Shown here in pieces: positions 43,086 through 52,595 of a stretch of 64,000 nt of DNA. The stretch comes from CAZHFW01 sp964531675. GTDB taxonomy: Bacteria > Planctomycetota > Phycisphaerae > Phycisphaerales > UBA1924. Where the stretch lies: contig CAZHFW010000011.1 of NCBI GenBank assembly GCA_964531675.1, forward strand, positions 33,963 through 97,962. The letters run 5' to 3'. The position numbers and the translations under genes were made by a program. Numbering within the stretch: position 1 is the stretch's first letter; each line of letters starts with the position of its first letter. The notes beneath the pieces were generated by a model. That model did not search any database. It worked only from the letters and a program-made list of their open reading frames with translations, and was not told the DNA's origin.

Positions 43086-44114
43086 TCAGCTGGCCTGCGC
43101 CCGCGGGTGGGCCTTGTTGTACGCGTCCTGCATGCGCGTCGTGGAGAGGTGTGTGTAGACCTGCGTGGTGCTCAGGGACTGATGGCCCAGGAGCTCCTGA
43201 ACGCTTCGGAGGTCCGCGCCGTTGTCGAGCAGGTGGGTCGCGAACGAGTGACGCAGGGTGTGGGGGCTGATCGTGGGATCAAGGCCGACCTGCTTCAGGT
43301 ACTTGTCGAGCTTGCGGCGGACCGAACGGCTCGAGAGCCGCCCGCCGTGCTTGTTGATGAACAGGGGCTTGCCGCGCACGCCGGGCTGCGGGTTGCGCGG
43401 ATCGCTCTTGAGCAGCTCGATGTACCGGCCGATGGCGGCCAGCGCGTGAGCGCCCAGGGGAACGATGCGTTCCTTGCGGCCCTTGCCGCGGACGTGGAGG
43501 GCTTCGCCCGGGACGTCAAGGTCTTCGCTGTTGAGCCCGACCAGCTCGCTCACGCGGATGCCGGTGGAGTACAAGGTTTCGAGCATGGCGCGGTCGCGGC
43601 AGCCCAGAACGTCGGAGTCCGACGGGGCGGCCAGGAGGCGCTCGACCTGCTCGATCGTGATGGCCTTGGGGAGCCGCTTGCCCTGGCGGGGCGTGCGGAT
43701 GAGGGTCATCGGGTTGGAGTCGGCCAGCCCGCGGCGCTCGGCCCACTTGTAGAAGGAGCGGAGCGTGGCGATCTTGCGCGCCATCGTCGCGGGCGAGTAC
43801 TGCTGCTCACCCAGGAACGTCAGGAACGAGCGGATCAGGTCCGCGTTGGCCTGCGTGATCAGGTGGGTGATGGTGGAGGCGTTGGCGATGGAGCCCGCGA
43901 CCGGAGCGCCGGTGCGGTTCTGCCTGGCCTCGAAAGCCTGGCGTTCCTTCTCGGTGTCGAGCTCGATGTTGTGCTCGTTGCCCAGGAACTCCACGTACTG
44001 ACGCAGATCGGCGCCGTAGCACCGCGCGGTATACGGGCTGAAATGACGCTCGTCGGAGAGGTACGACGTGAACGCCTCAATCAGAGCCAGCGTCGGTTGA
44101 TTCTCGGTCTGCAT
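43086..44114 (-). CDS. Tyrosine recombinase, XerC/XerD family
   Basis: The ATG at 44114 with GGAG nearby gives 342 residues. An N-terminal SAM-like DNA-binding domain (IEAFTSYLSDERHFSPYTAR) is followed by the catalytic domain with the arginine in TLYSTGIRVSELVG, the HTLRHSFATHLL box, GHQSLSTTQ and the nucleophile tyrosine in QVYTHLS. It should resolve chromosome dimers at dif. It is about 40 residues longer than XerC or XerD because of an insertion at about residues 65-100 (a KERQAFEARQNRTGAPV-like stretch). Neither XerC nor XerD can be chosen from this alone. Confidence 0.9.
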   Translation of the reverse strand: MQTENQPTLALIEAFTSYLSDERHFSPYTARCYGADLRQYVEFLGNEHNIELDTEKERQAFEARQNRTGAPVAGSIANASTITHLITQANADLIRSFLTFLGEQQYSPATMARKIATLRSFYKWAERRGLADSNPMTLIRTPRQGKRLPKAITIEQVERLLAAPSDSDVLGCRDRAMLETLYSTGIRVSELVGLNSEDLDVPGEALHVRGKGRKERIVPLGAHALAAIGRYIELLKSDPRNPQPGVRGKPLFINKHGGRLSSRSVRRKLDKYLKQVGLDPTISPHTLRHSFATHLLDNGADLRSVQELLGHQSLSTTQVYTHLSTTRMQDAYNKAHPRAQAS

Positions 44115-44196
44115 ACCGCACTCCTGCGTCTTACGGACTCCGTTCCGCCCCGGCATCACAAACGCACGGGCTCGACACGAAGCTTGCTATCGGGCT

Positions 44197-45066
44197 TTAT
44201 CCACCCGGGCTGTTGTCTGTCTTCGAAACACGTCCAGAAACTCCGCTTGCTTGCGGGGGAGTAACCCCCAGGCGGACCTTCTCGGATTCCATCAGACGCT
44301 CCACCACGTGGTGCGCGACGAACGTCTGATACAGATCCATGCTCTTGACATACCGCTCCCAGCCGATGGCCGCCTTGGGATCCGTGCGTCCCGCGGCGTA
44401 GGTCCGGACTGCTTCCAGAACCCGATGGTCCTTGGCGTCGAAGTTGTCCGAGTACGCGTTGGTCGGCGCGTCGCCCTGGAAGACGGACGCCGAAACGCTC
44501 TCGGTCGCCGAACGCGAAAGGGCCCGCGGATCCAGCCCCGACTCGTCCTGAGTCGGGCCGGCGGTCAACGAACCGCTCCGGGCGGTGAGCACGACCGTCA
44601 CGCCGATCACCGGGTCGTAGGGGTCCCACGCGGTGAGCGAACCGACGATCAGTCCGTCGACACCCATCGCCTGAGCCACCTGCCGCGCCTGCGAAGGCGT
44701 GGAGATCTGCGCGATCTTCAGGGCCCGCATCGCTTCCAGCGTGCGGTTCACCGGCAGACACCGGATCCCCTTGACCTCCTCCAGCGCGCCGACCATGCGG
44801 TCGGAGAACACCAGCGGATCGATCTGGCTCACACCCGTCTCGTTCCGGAAAGGCACGACCGCAAAGAGCACTTCGCCCTTGGACTGGTCGTACGGCGCGA
44901 CCACCGCCGGTGGCGGCGTCAGCTTGGTCTGGCGGTTGATCGAGTCACCCGCACACCCCGCCAGCGCGAGCACGCCCGCAATGAGCAGGCCTCCCGCGCC
45001 GCGCCCTCTCCGCGCCGGAGCGACTCCGCCCCGGCTTGTTTCGAGCATGGAATCTGCACTTGTCAT
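44197..45066 (-). CDS. Lipoprotein of unknown function
   Basis: The 289-residue protein has a lipobox LALAGC with acylated Cys38. Downstream the fold reads like a CsgG/TolB-N-type domain: VLFAVVPFRNETGVSQIDPL, then LPVNRTLEAMRAL and DGLIVGSLTAWDPYDPVIG. Such domains occur in envelope lipoproteins. No catalytic motif is visible and the family is not certain. It lies 82 bases downstream of, and codirectional with, the recombinase (which it precedes in transcription). Confidence 0.65.
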   Translation of the reverse strand: MTSADSMLETSRGGVAPARRGRGAGGLLIAGVLALAGCAGDSINRQTKLTPPPAVVAPYDQSKGEVLFAVVPFRNETGVSQIDPLVFSDRMVGALEEVKGIRCLPVNRTLEAMRALKIAQISTPSQARQVAQAMGVDGLIVGSLTAWDPYDPVIGVTVVLTARSGSLTAGPTQDESGLDPRALSRSATESVSASVFQGDAPTNAYSDNFDAKDHRVLEAVRTYAAGRTDPKAAIGWERYVKSMDLYQTFVAHHVVERLMESEKVRLGVTPPQASGVSGRVSKTDNSPGG

Positions 45067-45225
45067 GGCGTCCTTGCCTCTCCAAGGCCCGGCCTCCGTG
45101 CCGGACCGACACTTGCCTGTCGACCCGCCGCGGAGATCAACTCCCCGCGTGGGTCGTGAATCGGCGCCGGAGCTTTTCAGCCCTCAACCGCCCGATGGGC
45201 CATCGGCCCCTTGTCCATGCCAATC

Positions 45226-45254
45226 CGCCGTCGATCCGGACCGGATCGACGGCG
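45226..45254. repeat. 29-bp perfect palindrome after the TolB-like gene
   Basis: Arms of 14 bases (45226-45239 and 45241-45254) are exact reverse complements around one A. It lies ten bases beyond the stop of the minus-strand propeller gene and should form a hairpin at its mRNA 3' end. A second small stem, CCGATG/CATCGG, lies close by at about 45192-45206. Confidence 0.85.
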
Positions 45255-45263
45255 AAAGAGGAG

Positions 45264-46550
45264 TCATTCCTTGCTGCCTTCGGTCACCCCGGCCACCGGC
45301 TTTTCCTCATGACCATGCGCCGGCTCGTGGTCCTCGGTTCCCTTGGCCTTGGCGGTCTGCGCACCCGCCGGCGAGGCCCCGGACGCCGCCAGAACGGGCT
45401 TGCCCATGTCCAGAGACCAGATGTTTTCCGTACCGGAGCGGTCCGACACGAAGTAGAGGTGGTTGTCGGTCGCCCACGACGGGAGCAGGGCCGAGGAACG
45501 CCCGCTGGTGAGGCGCACCTTGCCCGTCCCGTCGATGTTGATCATCCACAGATCGCTCGTCGTCGGGCGCGTGTTCCACGCCAGGCCCTGATCGGCGGGG
45601 ATCGATGCGTACACGATCCGCTGCCCATCGGGGGACCAGGTCGGATTGATCAGCGCCGTGTCCACCGAGCTTGCGATCTCGGTGAGGTTGCCGGTCTGGC
45701 CATCCTTGTAGTCGAGGGTCCAGATCCCAAAGGTCCGGCTGCCGCGCTCGCGACCCATCTGAAACAGGATGCGGTCGGCGCCCTCAGCGCCCGTGCCCGA
45801 GCTCGGGCACCAGGAGGGGAACATGCCGTAGCCGATGAAGCGTGCAACCGAGTTGGACTCGGCCTTGGTGGTCCAGAGCTCCCAGCGTCCGCTCCCCGCG
45901 CCGAGCCGGCAGAAGACCAGCTCCGTGCCGTCGGGCGACCAGGAGGGGTGCAGCTCGTGCGAACCCTCGGCGGTGATCTGCACCGCGGCGCCGCCCGTGA
46001 CGGGCATCACGAAGATGTCCCAGTTTCCAGAGCGATTGGAAGCAAACGCGACGCGCGAGCCGTCCGGGCTGACCGAAGGCATCACGTCGTCGGAAGTGTC
46101 GTTGGTGAGGCGGGTGACCACGCGCCCTTCGGCCTGCTTGACATAAATGTCCGCGGTCGGGCGGTGCTGCGTGCTCGCGAAGACGACCGTCTTGCCGTCA
46201 CGTGAGATGCAGGGATCGAACGCGCCGCCTTCTTCCGCGAAGGTGATCTGGGCGACGTTGGTGCTGTCCTCGAAGGGGACAGGCAGGCCCGCGTCGGAGT
46301 TGGGTTCGGTCGCGTTGGAGGCAAGCGTGGAGAACTCGCCGGTACGCGTGACGGGCCGCGCCGCGGTCGTGGTGGTGGGGGCCGCGGTCGTCTGTGCGAC
46401 CTGCTGGGTGTTGTTCTGATTGTTGGTCTTGGCGGTCTCGCCAGCCGGGGGCTCGATGGCCGCCTGGCGGGTGCTCCAGGCGGAGCAGCCGCCGGAGGCG
46501 AGGGCCAGGGCAAGCGCGAGCGCGGACTTCAGAGGGCAGCGGTCGTTCAT
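45264..46550 (-). CDS. TolB-like beta-propeller lipoprotein
   Basis: The ATG at 46550 gives 428 residues; the frame open to 46670 is not needed. A lipoprotein signal (SGGC, acylated Cys22) is followed by a threonine/glutamine linker and six or so propeller blades with the PD40/WD40-like signature (DPCISRDGKTVVFASTQHR, then MPSVSPDGSRVAFASNRSGN and HPSWSPDGTELVF). TolB-type propellers bind Pal or other envelope partners. The acylated form and long linker are unlike E. coli TolB, so it is probably a relative. A low-complexity tail ends the protein. Confidence 0.8.
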   Translation of the reverse strand: MNDRCPLKSALALALALASGGCSAWSTRQAAIEPPAGETAKTNNQNNTQQVAQTTAAPTTTTAARPVTRTGEFSTLASNATEPNSDAGLPVPFEDSTNVAQITFAEEGGAFDPCISRDGKTVVFASTQHRPTADIYVKQAEGRVVTRLTNDTSDDVMPSVSPDGSRVAFASNRSGNWDIFVMPVTGGAAVQITAEGSHELHPSWSPDGTELVFCRLGAGSGRWELWTTKAESNSVARFIGYGMFPSWCPSSGTGAEGADRILFQMGRERGSRTFGIWTLDYKDGQTGNLTEIASSVDTALINPTWSPDGQRIVYASIPADQGLAWNTRPTTSDLWMINIDGTGKVRLTSGRSSALLPSWATDNHLYFVSDRSGTENIWSLDMGKPVLAASGASPAGAQTAKAKGTEDHEPAHGHEEKPVAGVTEGSKE

Positions 46551-46911
46551 GGCGGTTGGCTCCGGCGTCGTTCTCAAGACCTCGTGTGGGCCCCGGAAGC
46601 TCCGCTCCCGAACACCCTTCCCCTGCGCGATCAAGCCGATTCCGCCGGCCCGCCATGGAGCAGCACGCATGCTGCTCTGGGTTTATCGGACGCGTCCCCG
46701 GGCGGCCTTGAGCCACCGGGCAAGGTCCGGAATCGCGCGATTCTGGGTCTCCATCGACCGGCCGCCGGAGCCGGTTGAGTCCGCTAATCGAAATCCTCTG
46801 TTCTTCAAGACTGGTGAAAACCCCGGGAGTCCCCCATCCAAAACGCACAGGACGCAGGAGGCCCCACCACGGACCCCCTGCGTCCTGTCTGTCTCGGGAT
46901 CGCTCGGAAGC

Positions 46912-47157
46912 TCAGTCCTCGGGGTCGTGGACCACGATCGCGGGGGTGTCGCCCCGGCGGGTCCAGGTGGCCTCACGCCCGCGGGGGGTCTGAAGGGCCA
47001 GCAGGTGGTCCAGGTAGTTCCGCAGGCCCGACTCCTGGAAGGCGTCGAGGAAGGCCGACGTCGCGGTGGGATTCAGGCTGATGATCTGATCGATGAGCTG
47101 GGTCTTGGAGAGTCCCAGGTTGGTCGCTTCGAGCGTGTCGGTGGCCAGGGTGGACAT
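46912..47157 (-). CDS. Small conserved-looking protein, unknown
   Basis: The ATG at 47157 with GGAG eight bases upstream gives 81 residues. The centre is helical (KTQLIDQIISLNPTATSAFL, then DAFQESGLRNYLDHLLALQ) and the end is a beta-like TPAIVVHDPED. No family is recognised. It is divergent from the next gene, with 106 bases between them. The ribosome-binding site and clean codon use favour a real gene. Confidence 0.6.
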   Translation of the reverse strand: MSTLATDTLEATNLGLSKTQLIDQIISLNPTATSAFLDAFQESGLRNYLDHLLALQTPRGREATWTRRGDTPAIVVHDPED

Positions 47158-47263
47158 CGTCACTCCTGAGTCAAACGGCGTGCGGGGTGAGAGGTATCGA
47201 CCCACCGCAATCGCCGTGCCCAACGTGTAACCGGGACGGGACGAACCGGTCTACGCTCCGCGC

Positions 47264-47857
47264 ATGGGCCAACTGACCTGGCACGATGGTCACATCTCGG
47301 ATGGGGAGACACGCTGGGCAGCCCGCTGGGCGGGCAACCTCGTGAAGGACGCGATCCCCACACCGACGACGGCGCGGCTGGTGGTTCGCTCAGGCTGGGT
47401 CGAGCGCGATCCCGACCGTCCGACACTCTCGTGGACCGCGCCCGTCCGCTCACAGGTCGATCAGGCGCTCGAGACCGCCCTGACCACGTGCGCACAAGCG
47501 GGTGCGACCTTGCTCCTGCACCCCACCGCGTCGGATCTGATCTCCGACATCCCGTCGACGCTCGGCGTGCTGCGCAAATGGTCCGCCCAGCCCCTGGGCA
47601 TCGTGCTCGAGCCCGCCGCGTTGTTCACCGAGGGAATGATCGCGCGTGCCGAGGACCATCTCCAGCGCATGGGGGAAGCTCTGGGCGAACATCCCAGCAC
47701 CCACGCGGTCCTGATCTCCAACGTGAACTTCACGCTTGAGGGCACGGAACGCACGCCGATCGACAAGGGCCAACTCCCGCCGTCGATGCTCCGCGACTTC
47801 GCGGATGCCGCCCGAGCAGCGGGGAAGCTCGTGATCATGCTGCCGGGCGATCGCTGA
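47264..47857 (+). CDS. Protein of unknown function, TIM-barrel-like fragment
   Basis: The 197-residue protein begins GQLTWHDGHISDGETRWAA. It then alternates hydrophobic strands and helices (ALTTCAQAGATLLLHPTASD, then QPLGIVLEPAALF and THAVLISNVNFTL), like part of a sugar-phosphate-isomerase-type barrel, but is shorter than a full TIM barrel. No signal peptide, membrane segment or catalytic motif is recognised. It ends 28 bases before the second 123-bp element. Confidence 0.55.
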   Translation: MGQLTWHDGHISDGETRWAARWAGNLVKDAIPTPTTARLVVRSGWVERDPDRPTLSWTAPVRSQVDQALETALTTCAQAGATLLLHPTASDLISDIPSTLGVLRKWSAQPLGIVLEPAALFTEGMIARAEDHLQRMGEALGEHPSTHAVLISNVNFTLEGTERTPIDKGQLPPSMLRDFADAARAAGKLVIMLPGDR

Positions 47858-47884
47858 ACCAGTTGCACAAGCAAGCCGTCATCC

Positions 47885-48007
47885 GGTGCCACCACCCACG
47901 AAGGCTCTGCGCCGTGGGTGGTGCGAACGTTGGTGTGGCTTGTGTTGTCGGTCGATGTGGGCGTACAGCACCACCGGCTCCGGCGGACCTGCGCCGGTGG
48001 TGGCACC
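47885..48007. repeat. Dispersed 123-bp palindromic element, copy 2
   Basis: Same length and same terminal inverted repeats (GGTGCCACCA and TGGTGGCACC) as the copy at 36624-36746. The left hairpin stem is CACCACCCACG with CGTGGGTGGTG and the right hairpin is built on CCACCGGC/GCCGGTGG. The central 40 bases differ from copy 1. It lies between the + strand gene ending at 47857 and the minus-strand glucosidase ending at 48027. Confidence 0.85.
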
Positions 48008-48026
48008 AAGAGATGGCCGCGCTGAC

Positions 48027-50267
48027 TTAGCCCTTCGCGTGGACCGTCTTGCCGTCGTGGCCTGAGCCTTGGAGCCTCTTGCCTTCGGGGAGCAGGACGA
48101 TCACCTCGACATCCCTACTCGGGCGTTTGAGCGAGCCTTCTTCGTGGGCGATGCTGATGTCGGCGGCGTGGCTTCCCGCGTGCAGCTTGCACCGGTAGGT
48201 CGTGCGGAGGAACTCGCCCTTCTGGTAGCCGTAGCCCTCGCCCGCATCCTCGTAGAGCACGCCTTCGGCGACGCCGTGCGCGTCGGGGCAGACCACGAGC
48301 GTGAGCGGATTGAGGGGCTTTTCCCCGATGTACTGGCGCGAAGGACCCATGGGCACGATCGCGCCCGCACGCACCAGCAGCTCGGGCAGATTCGCATCGG
48401 TCTGGGCAGCAGGCTCGAAGCTGCGCCAACCCTCGGGGGTCGGCCTCGCATCGGCGGTCGGGCGCGGGCCGGGTTCGAGATGGCACCGCACGAGCACGTC
48501 GCGGCCGATCAGGAACTGGTCTTCCACGCCGCGGAGGGCCGGATCGAGCGGATCGGCGAAGAACATCGGCCGTGCGATCGGGAGCCCGCTGCGCGAGGCC
48601 TCCTCGGCCAGCGTGTAGAAGTAGGGGAGCAGGCGATAGCGGCGTTCCAGCGCCAGGCGGCAGGTGCGCTCCGTCTCGGGTCCGAACGACCAGGGCTCGT
48701 GATCCACCGACTCCTTGATGGAGTGCCCACGCGAGAAAGGCAGCAGAGCGCCGATACCCATCCAGCGCGCAAAGAGCTCGGGCGTCGCGTTCCCCGCGAA
48801 GCCTCCGATGTCGGGCCCCGCCAGAGGCTGGCCCGAGAGGCCGAGGTTCAGGATCATCGAGATCGACCAGCGCAGGTGCGTCCAGTCAGAAACGTTGTCG
48901 CCGGTCCATGTGGCGGCGTATCGGTGCCCGCCCAGGAAGTTGGCGCGGGTGAGCACGAAGGGTCGCTTCTCGGGGTTGGCAGCCTGGATGCCCTCGCGGG
49001 ATGCTCGCACCATCTGCATGCCGTAGATGTTGTGGTACGCCGCGTGAGGCCCGGGCCCGCCGAGCTCGGCGTCGGCTTCGTGCACGTTGTCGTCGGGCAT
49101 GGTCTTGCCAGGCACGTCAAAGACCGCCGGCTCGTTCATGTCGTTCCAGACGCCGTCGATCCCGGTGCCCATGTACGCCTGGTAAAGCCCGGCCCACCAC
49201 GCGCGGGTGCGGGCGCGTGTGAAGTCGGGGAAATGACACGCGCCGGGCCACACCTTGCCGGTGTACACCTCGCCCTGAGCGGACTTGATGTAGTGATCGC
49301 CCTTGAGCCCGGCGGCGAAGACCGCGTACTCCGGATCAACCTTCAAACCCGGATCGATCATCCACACCGTGTGGAACCCGAGCTCGTGAAGCTTCTGGTT
49401 GAGCCCCTTGGGATCGGGGAACTGCTCCTTGTCGAACGTGAAGCAGCGGAAGCCCTCCATGTAGTCGATGTCCATCCAGATGACATCGCAAGGCATGCTC
49501 TTGGCGCGGAAGTCCTGCGCGAGCTTGAGCACCCGCGCATCCGGGTTGTAGCTCCACCGGCACTGGTGATACCCCAGCGCCCAGAGCGGCGGCAAGGGCA
49601 TCTTGCCCGTGAGGTCCGCGAGCGCACGCACAACGTCTTCCGCGGAGGCGCGTTCGATAATCACGATCGCCGGCGATGGGGGCCTGATTCCGGTGCGATG
49701 GCCGGGCTTGCGCCCGGTGCTGTCACCCAGGTACGTCCCACCCACGCGGATCTGGATCTGGTTCCCCGACGACGAGAGATCGATCCGGCAGCGCCACGTC
49801 GAGCACACGATGACGCCGAACGCGCTCCCGTCGGGCCTCACGCCAAGAACGAAAGGCTGCGCCTGGTAGATGGAGGGCGTGCGCTCGGTGTAACCAAAGG
49901 AGTCGGAGTTCCAGAGATGAGCCTTGCGACCATTGCGGCGGAAGGGCCCGGCGATCTCGCCCGTGCCGTAGAAGTCGGTCGCCTGATCCAGATCGATGGT
50001 GATCTCGCGCACCGACCCGCGGTCGCGGAAGCGGGGCTTGAGCGCCGTCACGCCCGCGCCCGAGCCCTGGTCGTTTGGCTCCTGAACGAACGCGGGGAAG
50101 GGCTTCAAGGGCTCGGCCTTGTGCATGGGATCGCGGAAGCGGACCACACCCGGGCCGATGAGGCGGGGATCCGTATCGACGCGCGAGGCGCTGCGGCGCA
50201 TCGCCAGGCTGGGGCGTCCGGAAGTCTCGATCAGGTCGGCAGCAGCGGGCTTGGTGAACAGGGGCAT
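48027..50267 (-). CDS. Family GH31 alpha-glucosidase
   Basis: The 746-residue enzyme has no signal peptide. Domains in order: N-terminal beta-sandwich (1-200), catalytic barrel from about 215 (LWALGYHQCRWSYNPDARVL), nucleophile D376 in WNDMNEPAVF, acid/base D457 in TWTGDN, and C-terminal sandwiches (PEGKRLQGSGHDGKTVHAKG end). The GH31 pattern DVIWMDIDYMEGFRCFTFD is intact. It should hydrolyse alpha-glucosidic bonds of maltooligosaccharides or related glycans in the cytoplasm. It stands alone; no sugar transporter is nearby. Confidence 0.94.
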   Translation of the reverse strand: MPLFTKPAAADLIETSGRPSLAMRRSASRVDTDPRLIGPGVVRFRDPMHKAEPLKPFPAFVQEPNDQGSGAGVTALKPRFRDRGSVREITIDLDQATDFYGTGEIAGPFRRNGRKAHLWNSDSFGYTERTPSIYQAQPFVLGVRPDGSAFGVIVCSTWRCRIDLSSSGNQIQIRVGGTYLGDSTGRKPGHRTGIRPPSPAIVIIERASAEDVVRALADLTGKMPLPPLWALGYHQCRWSYNPDARVLKLAQDFRAKSMPCDVIWMDIDYMEGFRCFTFDKEQFPDPKGLNQKLHELGFHTVWMIDPGLKVDPEYAVFAAGLKGDHYIKSAQGEVYTGKVWPGACHFPDFTRARTRAWWAGLYQAYMGTGIDGVWNDMNEPAVFDVPGKTMPDDNVHEADAELGGPGPHAAYHNIYGMQMVRASREGIQAANPEKRPFVLTRANFLGGHRYAATWTGDNVSDWTHLRWSISMILNLGLSGQPLAGPDIGGFAGNATPELFARWMGIGALLPFSRGHSIKESVDHEPWSFGPETERTCRLALERRYRLLPYFYTLAEEASRSGLPIARPMFFADPLDPALRGVEDQFLIGRDVLVRCHLEPGPRPTADARPTPEGWRSFEPAAQTDANLPELLVRAGAIVPMGPSRQYIGEKPLNPLTLVVCPDAHGVAEGVLYEDAGEGYGYQKGEFLRTTYRCKLHAGSHAADISIAHEEGSLKRPSRDVEVIVLLPEGKRLQGSGHDGKTVHAKG

Positions 50268-50579
50268 GCTCGGCGTACCTTGGCGTAAGGCCTTGAAAGG
50301 GCTTGGGTTCGGTGCTGGGTGGGCCGGCGCATCTCGTGGGCGGCCCGCTTCTGGCGATCGCCCGGGTCGCGGGCGGATCAGGGAGCCTGACGGTAGGAGT
50401 TCCCCACGGTGCTTTCCGCTGGGCCTTCGCGGGGCGGTCCTGATCCGAAATCGGGCCTTTCAGCTTCCCAAAGACCCCAGAAGTGCGAGTCTGAAGGCGG
50501 GCTCGGGAACGTCCTTGGGCGTCGCCCGTCTGCCTTGTGGGGATTCACGCACGTCCGGCCGCGCCAAAGGGAACTCGTC
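50268..50579. other. 312-bp divergent intergenic region
   Basis: Between the divergent glucosidase and DUF4097 genes. It should hold both promoters, but I see no convincing -10/-35 pair, sigma-54 site or strong hairpin. The frame open on the + strand from 50409 is an extension of the downstream gene without its own start signal. Confidence 0.6.
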
Positions 50580-51497
50580 ATGCACATCCGTCCGAACCGT
50601 TCTCGTCCGCTCGTCTTTGGAGTCTCGATGCTCCTGGGTCTGGGCATGGTCAGCGCCGCCAGCGGGTGCATCGTCATCGCCGACGGCGGGTCCAGCTCCT
50701 GGCGCGACGAAACAGTCAAGGAGACGCGCACGACCAGCGTCGATCACGTCGCCTCCAAGGCGATCAGCGTGCGTTCTGGCAATGGTTCGGTCGCGATCCA
50801 CAAAGGAGGCGCCGACAAGGTCGAGATCACCGCGGTCATCCGCGCGCGCACGCAGGAGCGTCTGGAGAAGGTCGTCATCCGCGCCGACCGCGACGCCTCG
50901 GGCAATCTCACGATCGACTCGGTGTTCCCCGACAATCAGCGCAAGTCAGGCGAAGGCGTGTCCTACCAGGTCACGATTCCCGACGCGGTCGGCGTGACCG
51001 TCACGTCCTCCAACGGCGCGATCGACATCGACTCGCTGGCTGGGAAGGCGGATCTCTCCACCTCCAACGGCGCGATCACGCTCACGTCGCACGCGGGCGA
51101 CGCGCACGTCCAGACCAGCAACGGCGCCATCAAGCTCCGCAACATCAACGGGCGCATCGACGCGGACACGAGCAACGGCAAGATCGACATCATCAACGCC
51201 AGCGGCGTGGTGGTCGCGGATACGTCCAATGGCAGCATCGAGTGTGAACTCGCGCCGAGCGCCGCTGGCCCCGTGGATCTGGACACCTCCAACGGCGCCA
51301 TCCACCTGACGGTGGGTCCCGCGTTCGGGGGCACGCTCGAGGCGGACACGAGCTCCGCTTCCATCAACCTCGTCAATCTGAATCTGGCCAACTCCAAGGT
51401 TGACCGCGGGCACGCGTCTCTGAAGTTCAAGAACGAGGGTCAGAAGTCCACGATCGACACCTCCAACGGCGCGATCACGATCAAGGCCGCCAGCTGA
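50580..51497 (+). CDS. DUF4097 putative adhesin-like lipoprotein with SNGAI repeats
   Basis: The ATG at 50580 (CTCGTC before it) gives 305 residues; the longer frame is not needed. A signal peptide with lipobox (SAASGC, Cys30) leads to a domain built of eight short repeats of the type TSNGAITL, TSNGAIKL, TSNGKIDI, TSNGSIEC, ending exactly TSNGAITIKAAS. This is the DUF4097 right-handed beta-helix pattern, seen in surface-exposed, often adhesin-like proteins. One repeat degenerates to TSSASINL. Function unknown. Confidence 0.8.
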   Translation: MHIRPNRSRPLVFGVSMLLGLGMVSAASGCIVIADGGSSSWRDETVKETRTTSVDHVASKAISVRSGNGSVAIHKGGADKVEITAVIRARTQERLEKVVIRADRDASGNLTIDSVFPDNQRKSGEGVSYQVTIPDAVGVTVTSSNGAIDIDSLAGKADLSTSNGAITLTSHAGDAHVQTSNGAIKLRNINGRIDADTSNGKIDIINASGVVVADTSNGSIECELAPSAAGPVDLDTSNGAIHLTVGPAFGGTLEADTSSASINLVNLNLANSKVDRGHASLKFKNEGQKSTIDTSNGAITIKAAS

Positions 51498-51567
51498 TCG
51501 CGGCATATTCAGCCTCGGGAATCGATCCGCACCCTCCTATCGTCATGGCGCGGCCCAAAGCCGCCTG

Positions 51568-52590
51568 ATGACCACGGAGGGTGCTTTGCTGAACAGAGCC
51601 TTCAGAAGACTCGGAAGCGTCGTGGCCTGCGCCGGGCTGGCGGCGACGCTGCACGCCCGCGCATCGGACCTGGTGGAGCTCTCCACAGGCGAGAAGCTCA
51701 CCGTGGAGATCCTGGAACGCAACGACGAGATCGTGCGCGTCAAGCACCCGGTCCTCGGTGAACTGGCGATCCCGACCGCGGAAGTGCGCGTCCTGCCGGC
51801 GCGCAAGGCGGCGAGCTACGCCGCCAAGGTCTCGCACGCGCCCGAGGTACCTTCGGGAAATCTCGGCCCGCCCAAGCCCGGAGAAGCCCCCAAGCCCCGC
51901 GTGCCCGAACCCGGCGAGGCCGGGGCCTCGCCCGACTCCTGGCGCGGCGGAGTCGAAGGCGGCGTGAGCGGCACGCAAGGCAACTCCCAGTCCTCGAGCC
52001 TCCGCTTTGGCCTGAGCGCCAAGCGCCAGACCGAAAAGCTCGAGACGACGGTGAACGCCTCCATCGTCTACTCGACCGACCACGGCGAAAAGACCGCGTC
52101 CCGAGGCGAGGTGACCGCGCAGAACGACTGGCTGCTCGTCGATTCGCCCTGGGGCTTCTTCGTCCGCGGGCGCGGCGAGTACGACGAGTTCCAGGACTGG
52201 GACTGGCGTCTCTCGGCCTACGCCGGCCCGAGCTACGCCTTCATCCGCGATGAGCGCACGACGCTGCGAGGCCGCTTCGGTGCGGGTGCCGCGTACGAGT
52301 TCGGGGGCGAGCAGCAGGAGAAGCTCAAGCCCGAAGGCATCCTGGGGCTCGATCTGGCCCATCGGCTGACGCAGCGGCAGGACGTGTATGTCGTCGCGGA
52401 CTACCTGCCGAGCCTTGATCAGTTCCCCGAGTTCCGCCTCGACCTTCGCGGCGGGTGGCGCATCCTGATCGATCCCGAGTCGCGGATGAACCTGCACATC
52501 GGCGCCGCGGACCGCTACGACTCGAGCCCCGGTCCCAACATCGACCGGAGCGACATCGAGTACTTCATGACCGTGGGCTGGCAGTTCTAG
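51568..52590 (+). CDS. DUF481 outer-membrane beta-barrel protein
   Basis: The 340-residue protein has a signal peptide, a short SH3-like segment (LVELSTGEKLTVEILERNDE, then ELAIPTAEVRVLP), a proline-rich linker and a DUF481 barrel (about 115-340): SSLRFGLSAKRQTEKLETTV, then RAGYRLSAYAGPSYAFI-like strands and a C-terminal IEYFMTVGWQF ending in phenylalanine, the outer-membrane signature. DUF481 proteins (YdiY-type) are salt-induced barrels of unknown function. It follows the DUF4097 gene after 70 bases on the same strand. Confidence 0.85.
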   Translation: MTTEGALLNRAFRRLGSVVACAGLAATLHARASDLVELSTGEKLTVEILERNDEIVRVKHPVLGELAIPTAEVRVLPARKAASYAAKVSHAPEVPSGNLGPPKPGEAPKPRVPEPGEAGASPDSWRGGVEGGVSGTQGNSQSSSLRFGLSAKRQTEKLETTVNASIVYSTDHGEKTASRGEVTAQNDWLLVDSPWGFFVRGRGEYDEFQDWDWRLSAYAGPSYAFIRDERTTLRGRFGAGAAYEFGGEQQEKLKPEGILGLDLAHRLTQRQDVYVVADYLPSLDQFPEFRLDLRGGWRILIDPESRMNLHIGAADRYDSSPGPNIDRSDIEYFMTVGWQF

Positions 52591-52595
52591 CTCGA

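Noticed and set aside
43086..44114. Integron or phage integrase with an attachment site
   Set aside because: The protein is of the XerC/XerD housekeeping type, and there is no tRNA, direct repeat or cargo beside it.
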